Source: a candidate division SR1 bacterium (GTDB lineage Bacteria > Patescibacteriota > Gracilibacteria > Absconditabacterales > Absconditicoccaceae). From it: a stretch of DNA of 64,000 nucleotides. Both the position numbers and the translations under genes were made by a program. The notes beneath the pieces were generated by a model. It saw nothing but the letters and a program-made list of their open reading frames with translations, searched no databases and was not told the origin of the DNA. The DNA lies in assembly GCA_026397475.1 (NCBI GenBank), contig JAPLUT010000006.1:1-64000 (forward strand), read 5' to 3'. Positions 22,403 through 32,446 of the stretch are shown here, piece by piece. How positions within the stretch are numbered: position 1 is the stretch's first letter; the number at the start of each line of letters is the position of its first letter.

Positions 22403-22429
22403 TTTCTTTTTATTCTTAACATTGATCAT

Positions 22430-22570
22430 ATGCTTTTCACGATTTGAATTATACTTTTTGTTTTTCGACTTCTTGGGTTTACTGTTTTTCGTATTACAAA
22501 AGGACTCATTCACATTGTCCTTGTCGTAGCTCTTGTTATGATTTTGATCTCAGTTATTGGAGGAAGGTAG
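22430..22570 (+). CDS. lmo0937/DUF5670-type small membrane protein, 46 aa
   Basis: A 46-residue protein with two hydrophobic helices separated by HIV, ending IGGR: MLFTIGIILFVFRLLGF then GLIHIVLVVALVMILIS. This pattern matches the lmo0937 (DUF5670) family of tiny membrane proteins. It is read from ATG 22430 with one TGA glycine to TAG 22568-22570. It lies 27 bases both after the DUF3494 gene and before the sortase gene, so the three likely share a transcript. The function is unknown. Confidence 0.7.
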
Positions 22571-22597
22571 AAATTTTATGTTAACTATTTTGAAAAA

Positions 22598-23245
22598 ATG
22601 GAATCAAGATCATCGTTTAAATGATTGTTTTTTATGATGGGTATTGTGGTCGTTATTTATTCCTCAGTATCTGTCTTTTTATTGATTTTTGTCTCATCTG
22701 TTCTTGGTTCTTCTTCACAAATTCTATTATCTTCTTACAAAAAAATTAAAAATAAATCACCACTTTCTAAAATACAAAAGACTCAGATTCCTCTTTTACT
22801 CGGGCTTCCCCTTCGTCTTACCATTCCCTCCATTCATGTTGATTCTTCCATAAATTATGTAGGGCTTACTCCTGAGGGGAAAATGGATATTTTTAAGTGA
22901 CCTATTGGTGTATCTTGGTATGATCTTGGTCCACGTCCTGGAGAAATAGGTAGTGCTGTTATTGCTGGGCATTATGGAATATGGAAAAATTGAGATGTAT
23001 CCGTATTTCAACGTTTACGCAATTTACATACAGGAGATATTGTCTCTGTCGAAAATGATAAATGAGAAACCATTTCTTTTGTAGTGCGTCAAAGTAAGAT
23101 ATACGCTATGAATGCAAATACTTTAGAGGTGTTTTCTTCAGGTGATGGGATGTCTCATCTTAACTTGATTACTTGTGTGTTTGATCCTATTTCTAGAACC
23201 TATCCTAATCGTTTAGTCGTGTTTACAGATAAAATAATTGAATAA
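22598..23245 (+). CDS. srt: sortase (class D/E/F-like), 215 aa
   Basis: A membrane-anchored transpeptidase that cuts C-terminal sorting signals and links proteins to a cell-surface acceptor. A single N-terminal helix (about residues 15-38) is followed by the sortase fold. The catalytic residues are H125 (VIAGHYG), C193 (LNLITCVFD) and an Arg near 204 (RTYPNRLVVF). The length is that of housekeeping single-domain sortases. Its substrate candidates are the DUF3494 protein directly upstream (GFPKTG) and the proteins at 27273-28199 (IPATGP) and 57210-58850 (QTGP). Start at ATG 22598, the first in-frame ATG after the previous stop. Confidence 0.88.
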
Positions 23246-23246
23246 C

Positions 23247-24074
23247 TTAATTCATATGTCTTCACAAAACCATTCCTCGGATTTTTATTTTGGGATATGT
23301 TTGTTTTACCAGCTTTCCTAATTCATTAATCGTTGAACCGGTTGTTGTAATGTCGTCTATGATGAATAGTGTTTCGTCTCCCTTGAAGGGGAGATTTTTT
23401 TTTAATGTAAAAGCATTTTTGAGATTATGGAGTCTTCAATTCCTGTCTAAACTTGCTTGTGTTTTTGTGTGTTTGTATTTATTTGCTAGTGAAATCATCG
23501 GAACTCCTAGTTTTTTACTTAATTCTCTTGCTAACAGTTCTGACTGATTGTAGCCTTTTATAAAGTAGTTTCTGTATCGATGACTGGGAACGAAACTGAT
23601 AAATAATTTTGAATTTCCTTTATTTTGTCTCCCTTTGTAAAGGGAGAAACCCGCAGGGGAGAGGGATTTTATTTTGTAACTTAAATCCTCCGGTGCTTCG
23701 CACCACCCCTCCTTTGAAAAAGGAGGACAAAAATAAAGCTCTTTTTGCAATGATTCATTAGCTTGGAGGCCTATTGCGAGTCTATCGATGAGGAAGCTTG
23801 TGATGTCTTTTTTGTGAAAGTATTTGAGTTTGATAATGAGTGTTTTGAGGAGCTTCGTGTAAGCAAAGGGGATAATAATGCCTTCCAGAGAATTATTCTT
23901 ATTTGTTCTACATTCAATACAGCTTAGGTAATCTTTAGATGTTCTATGGCAATACGGGCAGATTTCTGGATGAGGCTGAAGCTCTCTTTTGCAGTTTATA
24001 CATAAATATGCTCCTGGTATTCAGCAGTTGATGCATTGTCTTGGAAATAAGTAGTCTATCAAGTTGAAAGTCAT
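23247..24074 (-). CDS. comF: ComF-family phosphoribosyltransferase-like protein, 275 aa
   Basis: ComF proteins take part in natural DNA uptake. The N-terminus has zinc-ribbon cysteines (FPRQCINCG and later CPYCH, CIEC) and the C-terminus a PRTase PRPP loop (FIIDDITTTGSTINE). RYRNYFIKGYNQSELLA is the typical core ahead of it. Between residues about 112 and 150 a stretch (CPPFSKEGWCEAPEDLSY and onwards) has no family counterpart: it is encoded by the palindromic element at 23629-23726, inserted in frame just before the core. The start is ATG 24074-24072; a longer upstream frame exists but lacks family support. It converges with the sortase gene, one base apart. Confidence 0.85.
23629..23726. 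repeat. about 100-bp palindromic repeat element inside comF
   Basis: Three hairpins: CTCCCTTT-GT-AAAGGGAG (23629-23646), GGTGC-TTC-GCACC (23692-23704) and CCTCCTTT-GAA-AAAGGAGG (23708-23726). A related element with the same order of hairpins, on the opposite strand, lies at 51746-51855. Here it is read through as part of comF without a stop. Confidence 0.75.
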
Positions 24075-24251
24075 CAAGTCGAAAGTCGATGTAAAATAGT
24101 TGTATGGCTCGATTCTATTAATGCAAAAATAGAAAAAAACTGACAAAGTCAGGAAAAACTTACTTTGATGTAGGATCGAAATTTGCTTTGTAGTTTTCCA
24201 CCCTATATGATGGTGTTGTCGCAAGTGCCAGATAATTGAACAAAATAAAAA

Positions 24252-24275
24252 AAAAGACCAATTTCTTGGTCTTTT
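24252..24275. terminator. bidirectional terminator hairpin
   Basis: AAAAGACCAA (24252-24261), loop TTTC, TTGGTCTTTT (24266-24275), a perfect 10-bp stem flanked by A- and T-runs. It lies 22 bases beyond the TAA of the leftward gene 24297-24974 and serves that gene. Confidence 0.75.
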
Positions 24276-24296
24276 CACTATGTCAATTTACATTGA

Positions 24297-24974
24297 TTAC
24301 TTTTTTATAATCGCTTCAATGGCAGCAAAACTCATTTCTTCTTTGTCGTTGATCAAGATGTAAAGTTCATCACCTGATTTTCCTTTAAAGAATGTTACAG
24401 CTGCTTGATTGAGGAAGTAGTTTTTTCCATCGTCTGTAATCGCTACAAACTTATTATCATCAGTCTTTGAAAGTACTGCTCTAATATGTTTTCTTTCTAC
24501 CGGTTGAATCAATTTGTAGATGAATTTTCCATCTTCTAGTATTTTGAGCTTGAGGAAATCTCAAGGTACAAGTTTAGTTTTACTTGAATAGTTCATAGGC
24601 ACGGGATATTTTTTCTGATCATTCCCCACCATAAAATATCCATCAAATTTTCCTTCTACTACTTCTGCATCTTCTTCTGAATAACTTTTGAGTTCTTCAG
24701 CGCCCATTGTCTGTTCAGAGTCTTTGTGTTCTACGCTTTCAGGATTTTCTGGATCAAATTTTGCTAATTGATTGAGAGTAAGTCTGATTCTTTTCATGTC
24801 GTTTTCCATGCTTCCCAAAAGATTTTGTACAAATTGTACCATCTGTTGGTGTTTTTGCATTATTTCATCTTTGTTCACCTTTTTTGGTGCTGCGCTTTTT
24901 GCAGGGGCAGCTTTTGCTGCTACGGGTTTAGCGGCTTTTGCATCTGCTTTAGCTGCTGTTTTTGTTTCTGCCAT
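24297..24974 (-). CDS. conserved hypothetical protein with Ala/Lys-rich N-terminus, 225 aa
   Basis: Residues 1-35 are a low-complexity Ala/Lys/Pro linker; then a helical stretch (about 38-75) and a beta-rich C-terminal domain with FDGYFMVGNDQKKYPVPMNY, KTKLVPGDFLKLKI and IQPVERKHIRAVL. I recall this C-terminal domain as widespread in candidate phyla (Patescibacteria) without a known function; that is memory, not a database check. Gly before DFLK is TGA. It ends at a strong terminator, so it is probably a monocistronic, well-expressed gene. Confidence 0.75.
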
Positions 24975-25376
24975 TGTTTTTGTTTGAAAAGGTTAAAAGT
25001 TTTTTTTGTTTTGTATGTATTAAGTATATAGGTTTTTAAATTTTTTGCAAATTTATTTCATGGACTAAAATTTTGAGATTAAATTTATAAACAAATATTT
25101 ATTATTAATATAATTTTCTTTGAAAAATTTATAAACAAAAAAAGAAACGCTCCGCTGGGGTCACTTTTTCCCTTGATGGAAAAACTGACGAAAAAGATCA
25201 ATCCAGATGCAAAAACAACAGGCGGTCGTTTCACAACGAAAGACTTAATATCTCACCTCCAACCCCGCAGTACTGCGGGGCCCATTTCGGTTCGTTGGGA
25301 TTAATTGCTTCGAAGATAGAGAGCGTCGTGTCATGCATCTGGCGTGGCAATAAAGGTATATAATCAAAGGTATTCC
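24975..25376. other. 402-base intergenic region with dispersed repeat and palindrome
   Basis: It carries repeat copy B (see 25148-25196) and an 18-base perfect palindrome, CCCCGCAGTACTGCGGGG, at 25263-25280. Composition between 25145 and 25345 is clearly richer in G and C than the surroundings. No ORF is convincing. Confidence 0.5.
25148..25196. repeat. dispersed repeat, copy B (partial)
   Basis: CGCTCCGCTGGGGTCACTTT and, after a divergent middle, AAAAACTGACGAAAAAG match copy C at 60653-60703 in the same order. The right half of the longer unit is absent here. Confidence 0.6.
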
Positions 25377-25871
25377 CTAATTATTCCCGAACTTAGAAAT
25401 AAAACCATATTTATCATTTAGTATTTTTAAAATGTCTTTTTGTATTAACTTCACTTGTTTTTTAAATTCAGGGCTGACTAATAATCCTTCGTGCATTCGT
25501 TTCGTTGACGTAGCAGGGAGATATAAACTTTTCCATGAATTTCCGTACCACGTGGTATAATACATTTGTGGTTTGATGCCTCCAATAGGATAGGGATCGA
25601 TAATCACGTATCCTTTTCTACTTTTCTCATCACGCTTTTCTTCTAATCGTGAGTGTTCTCGTCATTTGTCGATAAAGTGGCCATCTACTGCTTTAAATTC
25701 TGGGAATACTCCTGCTAGTGCGTGAGCAAGATGATGGCAGGTGATGCCTTTTATTCATGGATTTCCGCTAAATGTTCTTTCTGGAAGTTTATCAAAAATA
25801 TGTTCTATCTTTGATAATAGTTCTTTGTTTTCTTGTTTTAAAAAGTTTTCTTTGAGGGCGAACGATTTCAT
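25377..25871 (-). CDS. hypothetical protein, 164 aa
   Basis: A soluble protein with CHHLAHALAGVFPEF near residues 44-58, a His-rich helical segment that could bind metal, and a basic, Tyr- and Trp-rich middle (YYTTWYGNSW). No domain is recognised with confidence. It ends at TAG 25377-25379 and starts at ATG 25871, 21 bases after the stop of the gene at 25893-27074, so the two are likely co-transcribed. It has two TGA glycines. Confidence 0.7.
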
Positions 25872-25892
25872 GCGTACATATTTATAAGTAAA

Positions 25893-27074
25893 TTATTTCT
25901 TAGGCTTTGCTAAAAGTTTTTTCACTTCTTCGACGCTCTTTCCAAGAACTCTGAAATAATTATCCGTAAGGTAGGTATTGTCTTTTGTATGTACCTCATA
26001 GTATCCTGCTTTCTTTTCGTAGTCTTTTATGTAGTAGAATTTTTCTCAGTCTATTTGTTGGGCAAACGGCGGTCTCACATATTTCCCATTTTTTATTAAA
26101 AATAATTTATACTTATATTTAAAAAATAATCCTCATGCATATCGTCAGATGTTGTAATTACAGAAAGCATTATTTAATATAAAATTATTATTTTCTGGGT
26201 CGTCTATCACAGGGAAACTCGGATTCAAAAAATTATAGTCTTGATCCAAGAATGTCACGATAGATCATGTCTTTTCTCTACTTGTATCCCAATGCGTGTT
26301 TGTGCGAAGGAGATAAATTGGTTTATCTTTTTTATTAGTTCTTACATCTTCAAAGGAATGAAAGTATTCAAAAGGCGTATGAGAGAGTTTATTTTCTTTG
26401 TCTATTACAATTCTGTTAAGATCGTAATTTCTAAACTTTGGATCGATACCAAAATTTCCTGGAATGTGTTTCACATCAGATTCGAATATTTTTTCAACTC
26501 ACAATCTTCAGCTTTGTTTGTTGCGATCAGCAAATCCTACAGATTCTTCTCGTTTTTTATCTATGTAATGTCTGACTTCTTTTCGATCAGGCACTCTTGT
26601 TGTTGTAAGCATTTCTGTCACCATGTCTGCTTGCAAAGCAACGTCGTCTTCTACATTAAACTTTAGTTCTATCATGAGATCCATTATCGTCAGACATAAT
26701 AATCTATCTCGAGCTGATATATTCGGATTGCTTCTCATGATTTTTGGGAGTTCTGCATAGAACTTATCAAGACCATTGTTTGCTGTGAATACTTGTAATG
26801 AAGTATTTATTGCTGTAGTTTCATGAGTTCAATTGTCTATAATTTCTATGGCATTGCTTATTTTTTCTTGCTTTGGCGATGCTGTTTTTTCTTTCTTCAT
26901 CTCATGTGTTTCTCGTAAAACCTGCATCAATGCTTTTACGTGTTTTGCAATTTTAACATCGTCTGCTCATTTATAATGATCTCTTAATCACAAATCATCT
27001 ACTGCTTTTCCTACAAGTTGAGAAAAAGGTATTTTGGTGTCTCATGCTTCGTGTTTTTTGAGATGAGTAGTCAT
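25893..27074 (-). CDS. hypothetical protein, 393 aa
   Basis: A charged soluble protein. The N-terminal half is helical (EIIDN, MKKEKTASPKQEK); the C-terminal half is richer in Tyr, Asp and Lys with FYYIKDYEKKAGYYEVHT. No signal peptide, membrane segment or known catalytic motif is visible. Glycines are often TGA, including the GRLG run before VEKIFES. It is the first gene of a leftward pair with 25377-25871. Function unknown. Confidence 0.72.
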
Positions 27075-27272
27075 TCGTCGAAAGAAATAAATCCGTGTTT
27101 TTTATTCAGTATATATATTTATTTTATAGTATAAGTCAAGTTATTCTCTTTTGTATTCACCGAAAGTGCCTTTGATTTCCTTATTATTTTTTGTTTTTGG
27201 AAAGGAAATCCTCATATATATCACGACTACTTAATTTCTGCTTCAAAATTTTAAATTCTAAATTTCAATTTA

Positions 27273-28199
27273 ATGAAATTCTTCTTAAGGATATCTGTTG
27301 CTATTGTTTTATTGTCTGGAATGATGGGAATTACCGCTGCCGCTACCTGAGATTTGCGAGATTGGATGGATAATCTTAATAATGAAATTCCTTTTTGATA
27401 TACCGTTAGTCAAAAGATTACTGTTGATCAAATTAATATTAACAAAATTATTATTAAATCTCCAGTTATTCAAGATGAATTTTGAAATAAAATTAAAAAA
27501 TATACCGTAATGTTTTCTCAGTATCCTTTGTCTCAAATTCTTGAAAATAGTGCGCTGCTTGATCAGTCTAAAGAAAAAACGTTTGATTTCGTTACCGTCG
27601 ATTCTACGGTAACTATGGAACTGACTGCTACTTGAGACGCTATCAGCCCAAGTGTTGTCTATTATCTTTCTGTGATCCCTAAAGATCAAAATGGAATTCT
27701 TTGAGAAATATCAAACGAACTCTGGTTTAAACTTTCAAATCAAACATCGTGAGAAGGTACTCCTGCAACTGGATCTCTTCATACTGCTCCTGGTGCCAAT
27801 ATGAGTTTAGCACATATAACACATACGATAACAACGAATAGGGCAACATTAAGTTGGACTTCTGTAGACGGTTCGAGCCAAGTTGATATCTTTCTTTGGA
27901 ATCCCACGAGTCAGGCTTTTGAAAGGCTTTCAACAGTAAATATGGGTGACGAAAGTTATATCTTTACGCTCACAAGAAATGGTGAATATATTATTAAATT
28001 CGTTCCCAATAATTGAGGAACTGAATATCGTTATACTTTTATAGCTAGCGGAATCACTTCTTCTAGTGTTACTCCTATTGCTGGGAATCCTACTATAGGA
28101 AAAATTCCTGCAACAGGACCAAAAGAAAACGTTTTGGTGGTCTTATGAATAGCGCTTGTTGCTTATTTCGTTTACAGAAAAGTAAGAGCTAAGAGATAA
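27273..28199 (+). CDS. sortase-type surface protein with fibronectin-like region, 308 aa
   Basis: A signal peptide (FLRISVAIVLLSGMMGITAAA) leads into an exported region; residues about 170-260 look like a fibronectin type III or beta-sandwich module (TTNRATLSWTSVDGSSQVDI). The C-terminus reads KIPATGPKEN followed by a hydrophobic helix and RKVRAKR, i.e. an LPxTG-like sorting signal with Ile for Leu. The same TGPxEN pattern ends the 57210-58850 protein. The sortase is at 22598. A terminator follows at 28262. Confidence 0.8.
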
Positions 28200-28285
28200 A
28201 ATAGAACGATAGAATAATAGAACGATAGAATAATAGATTATATAAAAATAGCTTAAAATAGCCTGCAATGATGCAGGTTTTTTTT
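28200..28285 (+). terminator. direct repeats and rho-independent terminator
   Basis: After the stop, ATAGAACGATAGAATA is repeated in tandem (28201-28236). Then CCTGCA (28262-28267), loop ATGA, TGCAGG (28272-28277) and eight T form a clear terminator for the 27273-28199 gene. Confidence 0.75.
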
Positions 28286-28301
28286 GAATAGAAAAGGGGA
28301 A

Positions 28302-28781
28302 TTACCAAAACAACTTATAACTACCTACAGTTATTGTAGTAATGAATCGTCCGGTTATTTCAGTGCATACAGTAAGTCTTTTCTTTTTCTGAATTAGTTT
28401 GTTTATCTTGGTTCGTTGATCTGCTCCTACTATTTCTTGTCATAAAGCCTGTTCTATGAAAATTATTTTTTCTTTAATTTCTCTTTGATTTGCTAGATAG
28501 TTTTTGTGTTCTGTCTCTGTTATTATACGGATTCGTTTGCTGTCTTGGATTCTTGAATTTGAGTATTGTGCCTTGGCGAGCTGATATCGTATCGTGTCAT
28601 ATACTAAAACGATATTCTCATGAATTTTTTTATTTTTTCTCAGAACCTTACGATGAATCCATGTTAACAGGAATATTGCTACAATATATCCTAAAATAGC
28701 TACTATTATCGCCTCTGATTGCCCTTCTCATAGTCCGCTTTTTGCTGCTATGCTGTGTATAAGAGTGTTTCGTATTTGCAT
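28302..28781 (-). CDS. hypothetical single-pass membrane protein, 159 aa
   Basis: One transmembrane helix (about residues 26-44, IIVAILGYIVAIFLLTWI) with a long basic, helical cytoplasmic-looking remainder (many Lys, Arg, Ile, Glu), possibly coiled coil. No known domain. Two TGA glycines. It ends at TAA 28302-28304 and starts 13 bases after the end of the upstream tilS gene, suggesting co-transcription with it. Confidence 0.68.
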
Positions 28782-28793
28782 ACAGATCTATGA

Positions 28794-30077
28794 TTAATTA
28801 AAAATTTTTATAATCTGATTTTCCTTTACGATGATGGGGATAAAATTTCTTTGAAAGATGGGGATTTTTTGGTTGATACACCATTCATTTCGTGTTTTAT
28901 TCTTATATCTATCTCCTTTTTTAGGGAACCTAATGCTTCCTCCTATATATTCTTTTTTGTCTATCTCATAATTTTGTTTCTCTCGATTTATTGTTCAAGG
29001 CTTAGTTATTTTTTGAGAGCTAGCAATTGTTTTTTCCCAGAATAAGCGGGGACCAGAAATGAAATATATTTTCCCATGTGATTTGAAGAGATATGTTTTA
29101 TTAAAATATTTGTATCCACTTTCATTTTTCTGTAGAAATGCGCTTCGTTCTTTGAGAAGCGGTGTCGTGATGTTGCTTGAGATATTGAGCTGTTTCATCA
29201 CTTGCATCACGCATTCTTTGTTGATATCTTGGGGATCAACTATCCGTTGATAGGCAAATTTCGTTTTTCGATGATGTGATTCTTTGACGGGGCTCAGAAT
29301 TATATTTTGTTCTTGAAAAGATTTTTCTACTTGAGCATATACTTGTTGTATGCTTTGAATAAATGAATTTGTCGTTGGTGTCTGTTTGTGCGCGAGTTTG
29401 TACAGTTCTGGCAATACGCTATTTCTGAGCTTATTTCTCAGGCTTGTTGTGTCATTGTTGTTTGTGGGATCGTTTACAAATTGAATTTTGTTATGCTTGC
29501 AAATATCTAGAATTTCTGCTTTTGTAAGTTGTACTATGGGCCTTAAGATTTGTGTGTCGGGAAGCAAATGATGCTGTTCTTGCATTTGCATAGCTATAAA
29601 TCCGTTGATGTTCGATCAGCGTAAAAGATTGAGAAAAGTGCTTTCTATACGGTCTGTCAGATTATGTCCCAAAATTAATTTATGTATTTTATGTTTTTTT
29701 ATTTGTAATTTAAATTCTTGATATCTCCATGTTCTAAGCTGTCCTTCATTTGATTTTTTGTTTGTGTCCCTTTTGACGATGATGGTTTGTATTCACTCAA
29801 GAAATTTTTTTATGAATTTTTCATCGCTTGCATTTCCTCTTCTTGTCTGATGATTGCAGTGGATAAAGAAGAGATGATTTAAATCATATTTTTGTTTTAC
29901 AAAAAAATTATATAGTATGCATGCCGTCAATGTACTGTCTGCACCTCCACTTATCGCTACTAAAATATTTTCATCGGGAGATATGGTTTTTTGAAGTACA
30001 TCAAAACATGTTTGCTCTTGAGCAAATTTTAGTTTGATGTTTTTTATTGAGTCTGTTTTGTGTAGTTTTTTTCACAT
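28794..30077 (-). CDS. tilS: tRNA(Ile)-lysidine synthetase, 427 aa
   Basis: It changes C34 of the tRNA-Ile CAU anticodon to lysidine so that AUA is read as Ile, needed here because AUA is very common. The PP-loop ATP pyrophosphatase motif SGGADST lies near residues 43-49; HCNHQTR and ILGHNLTDRIES follow as in TilS. A C-terminal extension matches the TilS C-domain. The second codon is TGA (Gly). An AAGAGAG ribosome binding site precedes the ATG. It diverges from the DUF177 gene. Confidence 0.9.
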
Positions 30078-30175
30078 TTTCTCTCTTATAGAGGAGCATC
30101 AAAACAATTTGAATTGTTTTGGTAAAAGACTATACTTAAGTCAGTATCTTTTATATATATACTTTTTGACTTCAA

Positions 30176-30781
30176 ATGAAAGATTTATCCTTATGAAAAA
30201 AGGAAAAAAAAGTTAAGGACGCAGTTCCTTCAACTAAACCCAATAAGATCTATAAAACGCCAAATAAGTCTTGAGAGATCAAGGATAAGGTGTTTAAAAT
30301 TAAAATTGCTGATTTATTAAATGAAACAGGAAGAGAAGACCAAATAGTGTTTGAACATAAGTTTTCTGATCAATTGCCAAATTTAGATGCTACTGGTGTT
30401 GCATGAAGTTTCACTATCCAATCTTTGGATAACACTTCTTTGTTGGGTACGCTTACTGACGTTTCTGCTTGTTTCCACGAAACTTGTGATAGCTGTGGCG
30501 CTTCATTTATGAGGGCTGTAGAAGTTCCCTTATATGCTTGAAGATTTGTATTTGAGGATGATGTCAAAAAGAAAGAAACGGCTGAATCTGAAGAGGTCTT
30601 GTTCTATATTGATTCAAAAGCTGAGACTATCAATATCGAAGATATTGTTGTTCAATCTATCTTGCTCAATGATCCTTTTGTAAAGCGTTGTGATGCTTGT
30701 ACTAAGCGTTTGGCTAATGTGTCTGATGATGAAGAGGACTTCGGTGAATTTGAGGCCAAGTGAAATATAACTTTCAGTTAA
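30176..30781 (+). CDS. DUF177/YceD-like protein, 201 aa
   Basis: YceD proteins usually precede rpmF and act on 23S rRNA folding or ribosome assembly. The pattern here is a Lys-rich N-terminal tail, a beta-strand-rich core, and two CxxC pairs (CDSCGASF and CDACTK) which usually bind zinc in this family. The first in-frame ATG is 30176; the more obvious ATG at 30193 is in another frame and stops after seven codons. L32 (rpmF) is not seen next to it, which is unusual for the family. Confidence 0.75.
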
Positions 30782-30848
30782 AAAATATACTCTACAAGAA
30801 TATCCTTGATCTTCATTTCAGGGATATTTTTATTCTTTGCATATCCCT

Positions 30849-31634
30849 ATGCGCTTATTTCGTTTGTTGATTCTATTTTTTGCTGTCTCTTTGTCTTTCT
30901 GAGCATCATTTGCTTTATTTTCTGCAGATAGTTTTATTTCGGAATTTCAATCTAAAGCAGCTACACTTTCTCCTATAGATAAGAAAATATATTACAAACA
31001 GGTGCTTAACTCTCTTACTTTGCTTGCGATTAGAAATCGCAATGATGTCGATCAAGCAAAGCTTTATGAATCTCTAAAATCTTATGTTTCTGATCAAATA
31101 CAATCTATTGGATTGATTGTTTCTTCGGGTATGAGTATCCCAAATGTTGATCTTGTAAAAGTGAGAGATGCTTGGTTGGCTCTTCATAATACAGAAAGGA
31201 TAACAAAATGACTGACTCCTTTTGTATACAGTTCTGCGCTTGAATGAACCGCTATGACTTGGGCGCAACACCTTGCTGATATCGGCACCACAACACATCT
31301 TAGGCAGGCTGGTGATGGATATTATTCTTATACGAGCATTAAGGACTGGTTTATACAGCAATGAATTACTTTCGCTACTCAAGAAACAAATGGGCAGCCC
31401 TTGTTTACTGAAAATCTTTGATGGAATATCTATTCTTGTAAAAAAACTGATTGTACGGATGATTTTATCAAAGCAATGAAAAAAACTCGAACATTCTTTA
31501 TGAATGAAAAATTTAAAAGCTATAAACCTCACTACAAAGCTATTGTTTGAAATTTTTCAAATCTGGGAGTAGGCGTTGTATTAGTAGGTAATAAATACTA
31601 TTTAGTAAGCCATTATGCACAAGCCTTGAAATAA
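30849..31634 (+). CDS. exported CAP (SCP/PR1)-domain protein, 261 aa
   Basis: A signal peptide (LFRLLILFFAVSLSFGASFA) is followed by a helical linker and a CAP domain: LALHNTERITKGL, the MTWAQHLADIG helix, ENLGWNIYSC and HYKAIVGNFSNLGVGVV. CAP proteins are secreted and may bind lipids, polysaccharides or peptides; the bacterial role varies. Many Gly are TGA. The gene follows the DUF177 gene by 67 bases and may share its transcript. Confidence 0.82.
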
Positions 31635-31696
31635 GTCTCGATTTCCTTATAGTTTTGCTTCACGTGATGCTTCTTTTATTTTACGTTATTTCGTAA

Positions 31697-32137
31697 ATGA
31701 AAAAATTATTTGCACTACCTGTTATTGGTTTGATCCTTGGTGCTGTAGCTATTGCTACAGAAATAAAAACAACTGATGTCCTTCCTGCTAAGCAACAACT
31801 CTCTGGTGCTGTTGTAGGTTGTATCAAAATCGCTTTGGAAAAAAGAGAGACAAATATTCTTGCTGCCTATACTACCTATCAAAATAACAATTTAGCTGCT
31901 TTGATGACTAGAAAAAATGCACTTCTTGCCGCGTGGGATAAAACCACAAAGTTAGAACTAAAGTCTGCTATCTCTGAGGTATGGAAAACATATAAAAGTG
32001 CTATGACTACGTTCAAGTCTAATTTAAATACATCTAGAAAAGATATATGGACTAGTTATAAGGCTGAGGCAAATACTTGTAAGTGAACTTCACTTCTTCA
32101 GGGCATTGATGCTAGTACAGTCACTAGTGAACAATAA
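31697..32137 (+). CDS. exported helical hypothetical protein, 146 aa
   Basis: A signal peptide (KLFALPVIGLILGAVAIATE) is followed by a mature part that is almost all helix, with Lys, Ala and Thr repeats (KSAISEVWKTYKSAMTTFKS) resembling a coiled coil, and two Cys at about 42 and 128 that may form a disulfide. I recognise no family. Gly after the second Cys is TGA. A strong terminator follows at 32161-32190. Confidence 0.75.
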
Positions 32138-32160
32138 TTCTACTATATAATTTCTAATTA

Positions 32161-32190
32161 AAAAATCGCTCAATGTTGAGCGATTTTTTT
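32161..32190 (+). terminator. rho-independent terminator
   Basis: AATCGCTCAA (32164-32173), loop TG, TTGAGCGATT (32176-32185), then a T-run. It ends the 31697-32137 transcript and could also serve the leftward gene at 32221. Confidence 0.8.
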
Positions 32191-32220
32191 AATGCTTTTT
32201 CCTATAGTATAGCGAGTATC

Positions 32221-32400
32221 TTATTTTTTTATGAATGTCAGAACAGCATAAACAATCATCCCTGCTCATAATCCCACGAACATGGCTGCCATTATATTAT
32301 TAAAAATAAATCCACATCCAATTCCCAAGACTAATCCTGCAGGAATAAATAATGCTGCTTTGTTGTTTTCAACTTTTTTTTCCTTTTGTTTTGTTGCCAT
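32221..32400 (-). CDS. small membrane protein, 59 aa
   Basis: Read from ATG 32400 to TAA 32221-32223 with one TGA glycine. A basic N-terminus (TKQKEKK) precedes two hydrophobic helices separated by NNIMA, with several GxxxG-like glycines. No known family. It lies 46 bases after the end of the rluA-type gene in the same direction. Confidence 0.6.
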
Positions 32401-32446
32401 GGTATAAAAAATAAATAGGTAAAACATTTGCTCTATATTTATTCAT

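Noticed and set aside
24075-24278. Longer N-terminus for ComF from ATG 24278
   Set aside because: The extra 68 residues have no ComF similarity and overlap the terminator of the upstream gene.
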